From: Candidatus Burkholderia humilis | GTDB lineage: Bacteria > Pseudomonadota > Gammaproteobacteria > Burkholderiales > Burkholderiaceae | Reading direction: 5' to 3' | Assembly (NCBI GenBank): GCA_001184405.1 | Contig: LFMX01000010.1 | Location: 19,668 to 83,667, forward strand | DNA length: 64,000 nt | Shown: positions 8,822 to 20,205 of the stretch, piece after piece | How the letters are laid out: every line of letters starts with the position of its first letter | How positions within the stretch are numbered: position 1 is the stretch's first letter | Notes under the pieces: model-generated | The model's input: the letters and a program-made list of their open reading frames with translations, nothing else | Told to the model about the DNA's origin: nothing | The model's database searches: none | Program-made: the position numbers and the translations under genes

Positions 8822-9595
8822 TTACGTCCTCACCGAAATGCCGCGATCGGCCATGAAGCGCTTCGCTTCGCCGACCGTATGTTCGCCGTAATGGAAGATG
8901 CTCGCGGCGAGCACGGCGTCCGCGTGTCCATCGACGATACCGTCCGCCAGATGCTGCAAATTGCCGACGCCGCCCGACGCGATCACCGGCACCGGCACCG
9001 CGTCCGACACCGCGCGCGTGAGCGCGAGATCGAAGCCCGATTTCGTGCCGTCGCGATCCATGCTGGTCAGCAGGATTTCGCCCGCGCCGAACTCGGCCAT
9101 CTTGCGCGCCCATTCGATCGCGTCGATGCCCGTCGCCTTTCGCCCGCCGTGCGTGAAGACTTCCCAGCGCGGCGTGTCGCCATCGGCTGAGACGCGCTTC
9201 GCATCGATCGCCACGACGATGCACTGCGAGCCATGCTTGTCGGATGCATCGCGCACGAGTTGGAGATTGGCCACCGCCGACGAATTCATGCTGATCTTGT
9301 CCGCGCCCGCGTTCAGCAGACGCCGCACGTCCTCGACGGCGCGCACGCCGCCGCCGACCGTCAGCGGAATGAACACTTGCGATGCCACCGCTTCGATGAT
9401 CGGCAAAATGAGATCGCGCTGATCGGAGGTTGCGGTGATATCGAGAAAGGTGAGTTCGTCGGCGCCTTGATCGTCGTAGCGTCGCGCGATTTCGACGGGA
9501 TCGCCCGCGTCGCGCAATTCGACGAAGTTGACGCCCTTCACGACGCGCCCAGCGGTCACGTCGAGACAGGGAATGATGCGTTTAGCGAGAGCCAT
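8822..9595 (-). CDS. hisF: Imidazole glycerol phosphate synthase cyclase subunit
   Basis: 257 residues, (beta/alpha)8 barrel. It starts [20 protein letters not shown] and shows both phosphate-binding halves, VGGGVR and VIASGGVGN, and the catalytic aspartates in PCLDV and [10 protein letters not shown]. It pairs with HisH to build the imidazole ring. Intact. Confidence 0.98.
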   Translation of the reverse strand: MALAKRIIPCLDVTAGRVVKGVNFVELRDAGDPVEIARRYDDQGADELTFLDITATSDQRDLILPIIEAVASQVFIPLTVGGGVRAVEDVRRLLNAGADKISMNSSAVANLQLVRDASDKHGSQCIVVAIDAKRVSADGDTPRWEVFTHGGRKATGIDAIEWARKMAEFGAGEILLTSMDRDGTKSGFDLALTRAVSDAVPVPVIASGGVGNLQHLADGIVDGHADAVLAASIFHYGEHTVGEAKRFMADRGISVRT

Positions 9596-9617
9596 GTTCT
9601 TGCCAATTACGAAGTGA

Positions 9618-9638
9618 GGGCGGCATTTTTTGCCGCCC
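9618..9638. other. Stem-loop between hisA and hisF
   Basis: An 8-bp GC-rich perfect inverted repeat (9618-9625 with 9631-9638) with a five-T loop sits in the 79-base hisA-hisF gap. There is no T tract after it on the minus strand, so it looks like an mRNA processing or stability element rather than a true terminator. Confidence 0.5.
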
Positions 9639-9674
9639 GAAGTGCTACTAAGCGTTGCTCGCGCTACGGCAAAT

Positions 9675-10427
9675 TCAGACGCCGTCGGCTTCGGAGAGCG
9701 AGTCGGCGCGTTCTTGCGCGGTGGCGAAATCGAGATCGCCGGAGTAGATTGCGCGGCCGCAGATCACGCCTTCGATGCCTTCGCTTTCCACGCCGCACAG
9801 CGCTTCGATGTCCGCGATATTCGACAGCCCGCCGCTCGCGATCACCGGAATCTTCACCGCGCGCGCGAGGCGCACCGTCGCTTCGATATTGATGCCCTGA
9901 AGCATGCCGTCGCGACCGATATCCGTGTAGATGATCGACTCGCAGCCGTAATCCTCGAACTTCTGCGCAAGATCGACAACTTCGTGGCCGGTCAGCTTGC
10001 TCCAGCCGTCGGTTGCGACCTTGCCGTCCTTCGCATCCAGCCCGACGATGATATGTCCGCCAAACGCGCTGCACGCGTCCTGCAAAAAGCCCGGATTTTT
10101 CACCGCCGCCGTGCCGATGATGATGTACGACAGGCCATTGTCCAGATAGCGTTCGATGGTCTCCAGATCGCGGATGCCGCCACCCAGTTGCACCGGAATG
10201 TCGTTGCCGACTTCGTCGAGGATCGCGCGGATGGCGTCGCCGTTTTTCGGCTTGCCTGCGAATGCGCCATTCAGATCGACGAGGTGCAGTCTGCGCGCGC
10301 CACGATCGACCCAATGTCGGGCCATCTCTGCCGGATCTTCTGAAAAAATGGTCGCCTGGTCCATATCGCCTTGTTTGAGGCGCACGCACTGACCGTCTTT
10401 AAGATCGATGGCCGGAATGAGCAGCAT
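9675..10427 (-). CDS. hisA: 1-(5-phosphoribosyl)-5-[(phosphoribosylamino)methylideneamino] imidazole-4-carboxamide isomerase
   Basis: 250 residues, barrel fold related to HisF. It starts [20 protein letters not shown], with the catalytic Asp in AIDLKDG, the second Asp in YTDIGRDGM, and phosphate-binding GGGIRD and IASGG. It performs the Amadori rearrangement of ProFAR. A 156-base gap separates it from hisH upstream, longer than elsewhere in the cluster; nothing clear was seen in that gap. Confidence 0.97.
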   Translation of the reverse strand: MLLIPAIDLKDGQCVRLKQGDMDQATIFSEDPAEMARHWVDRGARRLHLVDLNGAFAGKPKNGDAIRAILDEVGNDIPVQLGGGIRDLETIERYLDNGLSYIIIGTAAVKNPGFLQDACSAFGGHIIVGLDAKDGKVATDGWSKLTGHEVVDLAQKFEDYGCESIIYTDIGRDGMLQGINIEATVRLARAVKIPVIASGGLSNIADIEALCGVESEGIEGVICGRAIYSGDLDFATAQERADSLSEADGV

Positions 10428-10583
10428 AGGTATCGCGCGTATTTTCTGGTGAAGTTGAATGAAGCGGCGCTTTGCGGTCTCTCAAGCCGTGTTTAGGGCC
10501 GCCGCGTTTTGGACCGTTTCGCTAGTGTAGTACAAGTCTTGCAACGGTCACGCGCCTGCCGAAATTGGCGAAAACGCTGACTT

Positions 10584-11225
10584 TTAGGGATTCCAGTGCA
10601 CAAAATTGCGATAAAGACGCAATCCGGCGTCCGCGCTTTTCTCGGGGTGAAATTGGGTCGCGAAGATATTGTCGCGCGCGACCGCCGACGTGAAGGCATC
10701 GCCGTACACGGTTTCGCCCGATGTGTGCGCCGGATTGTCCGGCACCACGTGATAGCTATGCACGAAGTAGAAGAACGCGCCGTCCGCGACGCCATCCCAC
10801 ATTGCGTGGGGCTGCGCCTGACGCACGCGGTTCCAGCCCATCTGCGGCACTTTGAAGCGCGAGCCGTCGTCCTGCAGCTTGCCGTCGAGCTGAAAGCGCA
10901 CGACCTTGCCCGGCAAAAGCCCGAGACCCTTCGTGTCGCCTTCCTCGCTCCAGTCGAACAGCATCTGCTCGCCGACGCACACGCCGAGCATCGGCTTTTC
11001 GCGTGCGGCTTGCATCACCGCTTCCTGAAGGCCGGATTCCGCGAGATGGCTCATGCAGTCGCGCATCGCACCCTGTCCGGGCAAGACGATGCGATCCGCC
11101 GAATGGATTTCCTGCGGCTTCGCGACGATCGCCACGTCCGCCTCGGGCGCGGCCTTCTTCAGCGCTTGATACACCGAGCGCAGGTTGCCCATTCCGTAAT
11201 CAACAATCGCAATCGAAGTTTTCAT
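10584..11225 (-). CDS. hisH: Imidazole glycerol phosphate synthase glutaminase subunit
   Basis: 213 residues from ATG 11225. A class I glutamine amidotransferase: nucleophile Cys in [11 protein letters not shown], and the His-Glu pair in ATQFHPEKS. It supplies ammonia to HisF. Its start overlaps the marC stop by 4 bases. The C-terminal [11 protein letters not shown] is the usual end. Intact. Confidence 0.97.
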   Translation of the reverse strand: MKTSIAIVDYGMGNLRSVYQALKKAAPEADVAIVAKPQEIHSADRIVLPGQGAMRDCMSHLAESGLQEAVMQAAREKPMLGVCVGEQMLFDWSEEGDTKGLGLLPGKVVRFQLDGKLQDDGSRFKVPQMGWNRVRQAQPHAMWDGVADGAFFYFVHSYHVVPDNPAHTSGETVYGDAFTSAVARDNIFATQFHPEKSADAGLRLYRNFVHWNP

Positions 11226-11842
11226 TTCAAAGATGGCATCAAAGCCTTCAACCCGTTGACGATGAATTCCACCGCCAGCGCGGACAACATCAAACCCATC
11301 AGACGCGTGCCGATATTGATTCCCGTGCGCCCGACCCAGTGCGCGATCGGCTCCGCGAGATTCAGCGCGCCGAAGCACAGACCGGCGATGATCGCGCCCA
11401 GCAAAACCAGCCCGAAACGGTCGTACCAGTGCTGTGCATTCGCAGCATAGACAATCACCGTGCTGATCGATCCCGGTCCGGTGAGCAGCGGAATGGCGAG
11501 CGGCACGACTGCGATGCTATTGCGCTCCTCGGCTTCCATGCGCTCTTCGGGCGTCGAGCGCGCGTTGCCGACTTGCGCGTTCAACATGCTGATCGCCATG
11601 AGCAGCATGATGATGCCGCCGCCCACTTCGAACGATCCGACCGAAATCCCGAAAAACGTGATGATCTGCTGCCCGAGCAGCGCCGTCACCGCGATCACGC
11701 AAAACACCGAAATGCACGCGACGCGGATGGTATTGCGCTTTTCCGTGTCCGATTGCTGCTGGGTGAGGCTGAGAAAAAACGGTATCGCGCCGATCGGGTT
11801 GATCAGCACGAGCAAAGAGATAAACGACTTGAACAGATCCAT
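11222..11842 (-). CDS. marC: MarC/YchE-family integral membrane protein
   Basis: 206 residues, six predicted helices, starting [20 protein letters not shown], with the family's [10 protein letters not shown] in helix 1 and [14 protein letters not shown] in the middle. Despite the historical multiple antibiotic resistance name, the function is unknown. Its position within the histidine cluster between hisB and hisH, overlapping hisH, is common in Burkholderiales. Intact. Confidence 0.92.
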   Translation of the reverse strand: MDLFKSFISLLVLINPIGAIPFFLSLTQQQSDTEKRNTIRVACISVFCVIAVTALLGQQIITFFGISVGSFEVGGGIIMLLMAISMLNAQVGNARSTPEERMEAEERNSIAVVPLAIPLLTGPGSISTVIVYAANAQHWYDRFGLVLLGAIIAGLCFGALNLAEPIAHWVGRTGINIGTRLMGLMLSALAVEFIVNGLKALMPSLK

Positions 11843-11886
11843 CGTGTTGCCGACGCTGCTTTAAGCGCCGAATCCGCTCGCTGAGG

Positions 11887-12474
11887 TCAGAAACTGCCTT
11901 TGGTCGATGGAATCTGTCCTGCTGCGCGTTCGTCGACTTCGCAGGCCATGCGCAGCGCGCGCCCGAACGCCTTGAACACCGTTTCGACCTGATGATGCGC
12001 GTTCAGCCCGCGCAGATTGTCGATATGCAGCGTCACGCCCGCGTGATTCGCGAAGCCGCGGAAAAATTCGATGGTCAGATCGACATCGAATGTGCCAATG
12101 CGCGCGCGCGTGAACGGCACATGGAATTCGAGCCCCGGACGCCCGGAAAAGTCGATGACCACGCGCGACAGCGCTTCATCGAGCGGCACGTACGAGTGGC
12201 CGTATCGGCGAATGCCCTTGCGGTCGCCGATGGCCTTCGCGATCGCCATGCCGAGCGTGATGCCGGTATCTTCGACCGTATGGTGATCGTCGATATGGAG
12301 GTCGCCATGCGCTTCGATGTCGAGGTCGATGAGCCCGTGACGGGCGATCTGATCGAGCATGTGATCGAGGAACAGGACGCCCGTGGCGAGCTTTTGCTTG
12401 CCGGTGCCGTCCAGATCGAGCTTCACACGAATCTGCGTTTCGCTGGTGTTGCGAACGACTTCCGCAATGCGCAT
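11887..12474 (-). CDS. hisB: Imidazoleglycerol-phosphate dehydratase
   Basis: 195 residues, the monofunctional form. It shows the two manganese-binding motif sets [10 protein letters not shown] / DDHHTVED and [12 protein letters not shown] / [17 protein letters not shown]. It dehydrates imidazoleglycerol-phosphate to imidazoleacetol-phosphate, the substrate of HisC. Intact, unlike the hisC gene directly upstream. Confidence 0.97.
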   Translation of the reverse strand: MRIAEVVRNTSETQIRVKLDLDGTGKQKLATGVLFLDHMLDQIARHGLIDLDIEAHGDLHIDDHHTVEDTGITLGMAIAKAIGDRKGIRRYGHSYVPLDEALSRVVIDFSGRPGLEFHVPFTRARIGTFDVDLTIEFFRGFANHAGVTLHIDNLRGLNAHHQVETVFKAFGRALRMACEVDERAAGQIPSTKGSF

Positions 12475-12489
12475 GGTGTTTCCTTGAGA

Positions 12490-13498
12490 CTAATCGAGAA
12501 TGGGGATTTCAGCGCGGCGATCATGAGCGCGTTCTCTTCGCGCCGTTCCGACCGTCAAACGCACACAATTTGCCAGCAATGTGTGCATTTTACTCACGTT
12601 TTTTACTAAAACCCGCGAAGTCAACAGGGTTTCAAAGGCCACTGCCGCGTCCGGCACGCGCACGAGCAGAAAGTTGCCCGCGCTCGGAAAGACGATCATG
12701 CCGGGCAAGGCCGCGACTTCGCGCGCGAGTTGTTCGCATTGCGCGCGCAGTTCGGCGGCTTACGCATCCAGAACGTCGAGATGATCGAGCAGGAAATCTG
12801 CGGTCGCCTGCATCAGCACGTTAATGGTTGTACGGCGGCCGAACCTTGTCGAATTGCATGATCCAGTCGGGCCGGCCGGCCATATAGCCGAGGCGGATTC
12901 CCGCAAGCCCGAGCTTCGACACCGTGCGCATGACAACGACGTTATCGAATTCCGCTGCGCGCAGCATCCACGATTTTTCCGGCCTCGTCGATCACCACCA
13001 GATTTTTCGATGCCGCCGCGATCACGCGCTCGATGTCGGCATCGTCGTACAGCGTGCCGGTCGGGTTGTTCGGATACGCGAGATACACGAGCGCGTCCGC
13101 GTTCAGCGGCACGCCGACGAATTCCATCTGCGCGAACTTCGCCGACATCTCGTACATGACGAAGCCAGGCCGGGCGCGACGACTTTCGCGCCCGGCCTGG
13201 CGCACGCCATCGACATCATGCTGATCAGTTCGTCCGATCCATTGCCGAGCAGCACATCGCACGTTGGCGGCACGTGCATCGCGCGCTTGAGTTTGCCGAT
13301 GAGTTGCGACGGACACGGCGCCGGATAGCGATTCAGCGCAACGCCCGCGAGATACGCGCCGAGTTTCTGCGCGAGATCGGCGGGCAGCGTGTACGGATTC
13401 TCCATCGCGTCGAGCTTGATGAGGCCGGTGGAATCGGCGACGGGATAGCTCGTCATCGCGATGACGTCGTGACGGATGATGTCTTGTGGTGTGGTCAT
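12490..13498 (-). pseudogene. hisC: Histidinol-phosphate aminotransferase, heavily degraded
   Basis: HisC segments appear in order but in different frames: the N-terminus from ATG 13498 ([32 protein letters not shown]), then [20 protein letters not shown] and [20 protein letters not shown], then [20 protein letters not shown], then the C-terminus with [12 protein letters not shown] and [10 protein letters not shown] see six lesions: a frameshift at a new perfect palindrome (13165-13200); an apparent in-frame loss of about 17 codons near 13094; a scrambled, net shortened stretch near 12968-12985 that removes the expected DEAYQPF region and the lysine-side context; an extra base near 12826; a TAA at 12758-12760; an extra base near 12537. 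The product cannot work. The step may be covered by a second hisC elsewhere, as many Burkholderia carry two; that is inference. Confidence 0.95.
13165..13200. repeat. Perfect 15-bp inverted repeat inside the hisC pseudogene
   Basis: CCAGGCCGGGCGCGA (13165-13179) and its exact complement (13186-13200) are separated by 6 bases. It lies exactly where hisC changes frame, between the GAKVVAP and GFVMYEM segments. Confidence 0.9.
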
Positions 13499-13549
13499 AT
13501 GTCGACGGCGGCTCTCAGGCCGCCTTGAGTCAATCGAACGGCATTCAGT

Positions 13550-14872
<1,323 letters not shown>

Positions 14873-14920
14873 GCTGGTTTTCCGTTGTGCTTTATGGCGC
14901 GCGGCGCAATGTGCGTGCGC

Positions 14921-15622
14921 CTAGTTTCCTGTTCCTTCCGAAACCGTCGATGCGCGTTCGAACGCATCGAGATACGGCTTCAAGGCCGCGCGCTTCAACT
15001 TCAGCGCAGCCTGATTCACGACGAGCCGCAACGAAATCTCCATGATCTCTTCGACTTCGACGAGGTTGTTCGCGCGCAGCGTGCCGCCCGAACTGACCAG
15101 ATCGACGATCGCATCGGCGAGGCCGACTAGCGGCGCGAGTTCCATCGAACCGTACAGCTTAATGAGATCGACGTGCACGCTTTTCGCCGCGAAGTGCTGA
15201 CGCGCGGTTTCCATGTACTTGGTCGCTACTTTCAGACGCGCGCCCTGGCGCACCGCGTTCGCATAATCGAAACCGTTCTTGACCGCAACCGACATCCGGC
15301 AACGCGCAATGTTCAGATCGATCGGCTGATACAGCCCGCTTCCGCCATGTTCGATCAGCACGTCCTTACCCGCGACACCGAAGTCCGCCGCGCCGTATTC
15401 GACGTAAGTCGGCACATCGGTCGCGCGCACGATGATCACGCGCAGATTCGGATTGGTGGTCGGCAGGATCAGCTTGCGCGAGCTTTCCGGATCTTCGGCC
15501 ACCTGCACGCCGGCCACCGTGAGCAGCGGCACGGTTTCCTCGAAGATACGCCCTTTCGAGAGCGCGAGCGTGAGCGGCGCGCTCGGCGCCACCGACGACG
15601 ACGTCTGCGGCACCGAACTCAT
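14921..15622 (-). CDS. hisG: ATP phosphoribosyltransferase, short form catalytic subunit
   Basis: 233 residues from ATG 15622. [18 protein letters not shown] opens the periplasmic-binding-like fold, and [19 protein letters not shown] is the PRPP-binding loop. The short form lacks the regulatory ACT-like domain and needs HisZ, which is not in this window. First committed step of histidine synthesis. Its start overlaps the murA stop by 4 bases, so histidine genes are probably cotranscribed with murA. Confidence 0.96.
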   Translation of the reverse strand: MSSVPQTSSSVAPSAPLTLALSKGRIFEETVPLLTVAGVQVAEDPESSRKLILPTTNPNLRVIIVRATDVPTYVEYGAADFGVAGKDVLIEHGGSGLYQPIDLNIARCRMSVAVKNGFDYANAVRQGARLKVATKYMETARQHFAAKSVHVDLIKLYGSMELAPLVGLADAIVDLVSSGGTLRANNLVEVEEIMEISLRLVVNQAALKLKRAALKPYLDAFERASTVSEGTGN

Positions 15623-16890
15623 TGTTCGCTCCCGCCGCCCTTGATGCGGCGCACGTCCGCGCCCACGGCCGTCAGCTTGGCTTCCATGCGGTCGTATCCA
15701 CGATCCAGATGGTAAATGCGATCGATCAGCGTCTCGCCTTCCGTGCACATCGCCGCAATCACGAAGCTCGCGGATGCGCGCAGATCGGTTGCCATGACCT
15801 TCGCGCCTGACAGCTTTTCGACGCCCGCGACGAGCGCCGTGTTGCCGTCGATCGTGATGCTCGCGCCGAGGCGGTTCAGTTCCTGAACGTGCATGAAGCG
15901 GTTTTCGAAAATGGTCTCGACCATTTGCGACGTGCCGTTCGCGATCGCGTTGAGCGCCATGAACTGCGCCTGCATGTCGGTCGGGAACGCCGGATATTCG
16001 GACGTGCGAATGTGCACCGCGTCGGCGCGCTTGTTCATGCGCACGCGCATCCAGTCATCGCCCTCTTCAATCGATACACCTGCTTCGCGCAGCTTCGCCG
16101 TGACCGCATCCAGCAGATGCGGGCTGACGTGACGCAGCGTGACATCGCCGCCGGCGGCTGCGACGGCGCACAGGAACGTGCCCGCTTCGATACGGTCCGG
16201 CACGACGTCATGCTTCGCGCCATTCAGCTTCTCGACGCCCTGAATCACGAGCCGGTCCGTGCCGATACCGTCGATCTTCGCGCCCATCTTCACGAGCAAG
16301 TGCGCAAGGTCGCTCACTTCCGGCTCGCGCGCCGCGTTTTCGATGATCGTCTCGCCGTCCGCGAGTACCGCCGCCATCAGCAGATTTTCGGTGCCGGTCA
16401 CGGTGATCATGTCCGTCACGATACGCGCGCCCTTCAGCCGCTTCGCCCGCGCTTGGATGAAACCGTGCTCGATGTTGATCTCGGCGCCCATCGCCTGAAG
16501 ACCCTTGATGTGCTGATCGACCGGACGCGCGCCGATCGCGCAGCCGCCGGGCAGCGACACCTTCGCTTCGCCGAAACGCGCGACGAGCGGACCGAGCACC
16601 AGAATCGACGCGCGCATGGTCTTGACCATTTCATACGGCGCGACGAGCTTGTCCACCTTCGATGCATTCAGCGTCACGCGGCCATCGCCCGTGACTTCCG
16701 AACGCACGCCCATTTGCTTGAGCAATTCGAGCGTGGTGCGCACGTCCTTCAAATTCGGCACGTTCGACAAATGAACGTCGTCCGCGGTGAGCAGGCTCGC
16801 GCAAAGAATGGGCAGCGCCGCGTTCTTCGCACCCGATACGGTGATTTCGCCGGAAAGCTGCGTGCCTCCCGTAATGACCAGTTTGTCCAT
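15619..16890 (-). CDS. murA: UDP-N-acetylglucosamine 1-carboxyvinyltransferase
   Basis: 423 residues from ATG 16890. A GTG start at 16953 would add 21 residues and cannot be excluded, since related proteins can have N-terminal extensions. It starts [20 protein letters not shown], with the UDP-GlcNAc-binding [11 protein letters not shown], and the catalytic Cys loop [20 protein letters not shown] near residue 117. First committed step of peptidoglycan precursor synthesis in the cytoplasm. Intact. Confidence 0.97.
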   Translation of the reverse strand: MDKLVITGGTQLSGEITVSGAKNAALPILCASLLTADDVHLSNVPNLKDVRTTLELLKQMGVRSEVTGDGRVTLNASKVDKLVAPYEMVKTMRASILVLGPLVARFGEAKVSLPGGCAIGARPVDQHIKGLQAMGAEINIEHGFIQARAKRLKGARIVTDMITVTGTENLLMAAVLADGETIIENAAREPEVSDLAHLLVKMGAKIDGIGTDRLVIQGVEKLNGAKHDVVPDRIEAGTFLCAVAAAGGDVTLRHVSPHLLDAVTAKLREAGVSIEEGDDWMRVRMNKRADAVHIRTSEYPAFPTDMQAQFMALNAIANGTSQMVETIFENRFMHVQELNRLGASITIDGNTALVAGVEKLSGAKVMATDLRASASFVIAAMCTEGETLIDRIYHLDRGYDRMEAKLTAVGADVRRIKGGGSEQ

Positions 16891-17035
16891 GATGACGTGT
16901 TCTTCGACCGAGCTTCCTGCTGCTGAACCGTGATTGTCTTTGGTGATTCGCACTATCTACTGCCTATGTCTTTCCGGTGATGCCGGTGTTGCTGAGTTGA
17001 GTCTGTATGACCTGATTTGGCTTCGCCGGGTGGAC

Positions 17036-17275
17036 TCAGGCCGCTTTCCACTCGTCGGGAGTCAGGGTCTTCATGCTGAGCGCATGAATCTCCTGTTTCA
17101 TGCGCTCGCCGAGCGCCGCATAAACCAGCTGATGACGCGCGATCAGCCGCTTGCCGACGAACGCGTCGCTTACGATGGTCGCGAAGAAGTGCTGACCGTC
17201 GCCTTCCACTTCGAGATGCTGGCAAGCGAGACCGCCAGCGATGTAGTTCTTCACCTGCTCCGGAGTCGGCAACAT
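17036..17275 (-). CDS. ibaG: BolA-family protein, IbaG/YrbA type
   Basis: 79 residues: MLPTPEQVKNYIAGGLACQH, then VEGDGQHFFATIVSDAFVGK and RHQLVYAALGERMKQEIHAL, the class II KH-like BolA fold with its helix-turn-helix-like face. IbaG-type proteins partner monothiol glutaredoxins in iron-sulfur or acid-stress handling. Its place beside murA and the mla genes is conserved in many proteobacteria. Intact. Confidence 0.93.
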   Translation of the reverse strand: MLPTPEQVKNYIAGGLACQHLEVEGDGQHFFATIVSDAFVGKRLIARHQLVYAALGERMKQEIHALSMKTLTPDEWKAA

Positions 17276-17296
17276 AGTGGAAGTCTCCTTGAGAAT

Positions 17297-18052
17297 TTAG
17301 TGACGCAGCTTGTAGCCGCTCGCGAGCAGTCGCACGGCGATCAGCGCCAGCACGACCAGAAATCCGCCGACGATTGCGAGGCTCAGGAGCGGGTTCACAT
17401 CGGACAGGCCGAAAAAACCGTAGCGAAAGCCGTCGATCATGTAGAAAAACGGATTCAGATACGACACCGCCCGCCACAGCGGCGGCAACGTGTGCGTCGA
17501 ATAGAACACGCCGGACAGAAACGTGAGCGGCATGATCAGGAAATTCTGGAACGCGGCGAGCTGGTCGAACTTCTCGGCCCAGATGCCCGCGATCAAACCA
17601 AACGTGCCGAGAATGCCCGAACCGAGCACCGCGAACGCAATGATGTAGAATGGCGCGGCGAACGACATCGGGATGAACCATATCGTCACGATGAACACGC
17701 CTAACCCGACGCACAAGCCACGCACGACCGACGCCAGCACGTAGGCGAAGAACATCTCCCAATACGCGATCGGCGGCAACAGGACAAAGACGAGATTGCC
17801 GGTGATCTTCGACTGAATCAGAGACGAGGAGCTATTGGCGAACGCGTTCTGCAACACACTCATCATGACAAGACCGGGCACGAGAAAGCTCGTATAACCG
17901 ACGCCCGCATACACCTGCACGTGACCCGACAGCGCATGCCCGAAAATGGTCAGATACAGCAAGGCCGTGACGACCGGCGCGAGCACCGTCTGAAACGACA
18001 CCTTCCAGAAGCGCAGCAGCTCCTTGTAGAATAACGTCTGGAAACCGCTCAT
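17297..18052 (-). CDS. ABC-2 type transport permease, YadH-like
   Basis: 251 residues with six predicted helices, starting MSGFQTLFYKELLRFWKVSF. Contains the ABC-2 signature region near FLSGVFYSTHTLPPLWRAVS and YLNPFFYMIDGFRYGFFG. The start overlaps the stop of its ATPase by 4 bases (ATGA), so the pair forms one exporter. The substrate is unknown. Conserved neighbour of ibaG and mla. Confidence 0.92.
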   Translation of the reverse strand: MSGFQTLFYKELLRFWKVSFQTVLAPVVTALLYLTIFGHALSGHVQVYAGVGYTSFLVPGLVMMSVLQNAFANSSSSLIQSKITGNLVFVLLPPIAYWEMFFAYVLASVVRGLCVGLGVFIVTIWFIPMSFAAPFYIIAFAVLGSGILGTFGLIAGIWAEKFDQLAAFQNFLIMPLTFLSGVFYSTHTLPPLWRAVSYLNPFFYMIDGFRYGFFGLSDVNPLLSLAIVGGFLVVLALIAVRLLASGYKLRH

Positions 18053-18975
18053 GAAAGTCCTTCTACCACTTCCGGTCCGTTCATCACCTGCATGAACACG
18101 TCTTCGAGATCCGCCTTGCGCACGTCGATTTCATCGAACGTGCAGCCGGCCGCGCGGCATTTCGCGAGAATCGGCTCGACATCGTCATAGCTCGTCAGAC
18201 GCAGCAAATGCTGCGCGCCGCCGACCGCGTTCGGATCGACTTCGAGCGCGCGCAGTTCGGACGGCAGCACGCCGCTCGTGAAGCGCAGATACAACTGCAT
18301 ACCCGCAAAACGCTGCAACAATGCGCTCGTGCGTTCCAGCGCGACGACTTCGCCGCGACGAAGCATCGCAAGCCGGTCGCACAGCGATTCGGCTTCTTCA
18401 AGATAGTGCGTGGTCAGAACGATCGTGTGCCCTTCGCGATTCAAGCGCGAAATGAACTTCCACAAGGTCTGACGCAATTCGACATCGACGCCTGCGGTCG
18501 GCTCATCCAGCACGATGACCGGCGGCCGATGCACCAGCGCCTGCGCAACCAGCACGCGCCGCTTCATGCCGCCGGAGAGGGCGCGCGTGTTGACGCCGGC
18601 TTTTTCGGTGAGATCGAGATTGGCCATGACTTCGTCGATCCAGTCGTCGTTATTGCGCAAACCGAAATAGCCCGACTGGATGCGCAGCGACTCGCGCACC
18701 GTGAAAAACGGATCGAACACCAGTTCCTGCGGCACGACGCCGAGCGCGCGCCGCGCGGCGCGAAAGTCGCTGACGACATCGTGGCCGCGCACGGAAATCG
18801 TGCCGCTGTCGGCGCGAGCCAACCCGGCAAGAATGCTGATCAACGTGGTCTTGCCTGCGCCGTTGGGGCCGAGCAGGCCGAAGAACTCGCCCTCTTCCAC
18901 CGAGAGGCTCACGCCTTTGAGCGCCTGAAGATCCTTGTAGCGCTTTCTGACGTTTCGGATTTCTATGGCTGACAT
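18049..18975 (-). CDS. ABC transporter ATP-binding protein, YadG-like
   Basis: 308 residues from ATG 18975. Walker A GPNGAGKTTL, signature LSGGMKRRVLVAQAL, Walker B VIVLDEPTAGVD and the H-loop LTTHYLEEAE are all present. It powers the overlapping ABC-2 permease. An AT-rich -10-like TATAAT on the minus strand (19085-19090) lies in the 203-base gap to mlaB, so it may have its own promoter, though no good -35 is paired with it. Confidence 0.94.
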   Translation of the reverse strand: MSAIEIRNVRKRYKDLQALKGVSLSVEEGEFFGLLGPNGAGKTTLISILAGLARADSGTISVRGHDVVSDFRAARRALGVVPQELVFDPFFTVRESLRIQSGYFGLRNNDDWIDEVMANLDLTEKAGVNTRALSGGMKRRVLVAQALVHRPPVIVLDEPTAGVDVELRQTLWKFISRLNREGHTIVLTTHYLEEAESLCDRLAMLRRGEVVALERTSALLQRFAGMQLYLRFTSGVLPSELRALEVDPNAVGGAQHLLRLTSYDDVEPILAKCRAAGCTFDEIDVRKADLEDVFMQVMNGPEVVEGLS

Positions 18976-19178
18976 TGAATGCGCGCGCTGGCGGCGGCGC
19001 CTCGATTGTGCGGATGACGTCTGACGAACCCGATTCGCCCCGGTTAGCCGCAAAAGGGACGGGTTAGGCTCGAAAAAATATTTAATTATAGGGCAAAGCC
19101 GATGATGCCGACTTCGGAGCGAGATCCTGATAGCGGCGCATGCACGCGCCGCCGCGACTGAGCAAAATCAGTTCAGGA

Positions 19179-19466
19179 TCAATGTCGGAAGGTGAGGAGC
19201 GTATCCACGCCATAGGCTTGCGCGAGACTGGCAAGCCCGGAAGGAGCATTGACGACGTTCAGCGCCGCGCCGCGCGCGGTCGCCGCGCGTTGCCATGCGA
19301 GCATCACGGCGAGCGCGGAGGAGTCGAAATGCGTGAGCGACGCGCAATCCACTTCGGTTGCGCCCGCCGCGATGCGCGACAGACCGGCATCGAGTGCGGC
19401 CTTCGCGCTGTCGTGCGTAAGAGTCGCGGCCATCTGGAAACGGCCGCTCGCGGCTTGCGTGCTCAC
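19179..19466 (-). CDS. mlaB: STAS-domain protein MlaB
   Basis: 95 residues, single STAS domain with ATEVDCASLTHFDSSALAVM. MlaB binds the MlaF ATPase and regulates the inner-membrane MlaFEDB complex that traffics phospholipids between the membranes. Its start overlaps the mlaC stop by 4 bases. Intact. Confidence 0.9.
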   Translation of the reverse strand: MSTQAASGRFQMAATLTHDSAKAALDAGLSRIAAGATEVDCASLTHFDSSALAVMLAWQRAATARGAALNVVNAPSGLASLAQAYGVDTLLTFRH

Positions 19467-20092
19467 GATGCCTTGCCGTTCGCCAGCTGCTGGTTACGCT
19501 GCGTCAGAAACTGCACGAGACCGTTCACGCCGTGTTGCTGAATCTGCTCGTTGAACTGCTGCTGATATGCCTGAATGAGCCACGCGCCGAGCACGTTGAT
19601 GTCGTACACGCGCCAGCCTTGCGCCGTCTTGTACAGACGATAGTCGAGTTCGACCGGCTGACCGTTGTTCATCACGACCGAGCGGACGACGACGTCGGTG
19701 TCGTCCGGCGATGCGCGGAACGGCTTGTATTGAATGGTCTGGTTACGCACTTGCGCAAGCGCGCCCGAGTACGTGCGGATCAGCAGCATCTTGAATTGCT
19801 CGACGATCTGCTTTTGCTGCTCAGGCGTCGCCGTATTCCAGTTGCGGCCCATCACGAGACGCGTGGCGCGCGTGAAATCCGTGTACGGCAGGATCTTTTC
19901 GTTGACGAGCTTCGTGATTTCGTTGATGTCGCCGGACTGAATCTTGTTGTCCGACTTGATCTGATCGAGCACTTGCTGCGTGACGGTTTTGATCAGCGTG
20001 TCCGGATTGTTGCTGTCCACGCTTTGCGCCGATGCAGCGCCGCAGAACGCCAGAAACATGGCGAAGATCGGAAGCAAAAGGAGTTTTTTCAT
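19463..20092 (-). CDS. mlaC: Periplasmic phospholipid-binding protein MlaC
   Basis: 209 residues. Signal peptide MKKLLLLPIFAMFLAFCGAA with cleavage after ASA, then a Tol_Tol_Ttg2-type domain (KILPYTDFTRATRLVMGRNW, DYRLYKTAQGWRVYDINVLG). MlaC shuttles phospholipids between MlaA in the outer membrane and MlaD in the inner membrane. Intact. Confidence 0.95.
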   Translation of the reverse strand: MKKLLLLPIFAMFLAFCGAASAQSVDSNNPDTLIKTVTQQVLDQIKSDNKIQSGDINEITKLVNEKILPYTDFTRATRLVMGRNWNTATPEQQKQIVEQFKMLLIRTYSGALAQVRNQTIQYKPFRASPDDTDVVVRSVVMNNGQPVELDYRLYKTAQGWRVYDINVLGAWLIQAYQQQFNEQIQQHGVNGLVQFLTQRNQQLANGKAS

Positions 20093-20205
20093 CGCATACC
20101 CTGCAAAAATAGTGGCTTGGGTTTGAACGCGCCAGCCGAACCGAGTTCAGACGGCGCGCCCCTTGGAACTGTCAGAAATGTTACCGCGCGTTAGCGAAAG
20201 TCCGC

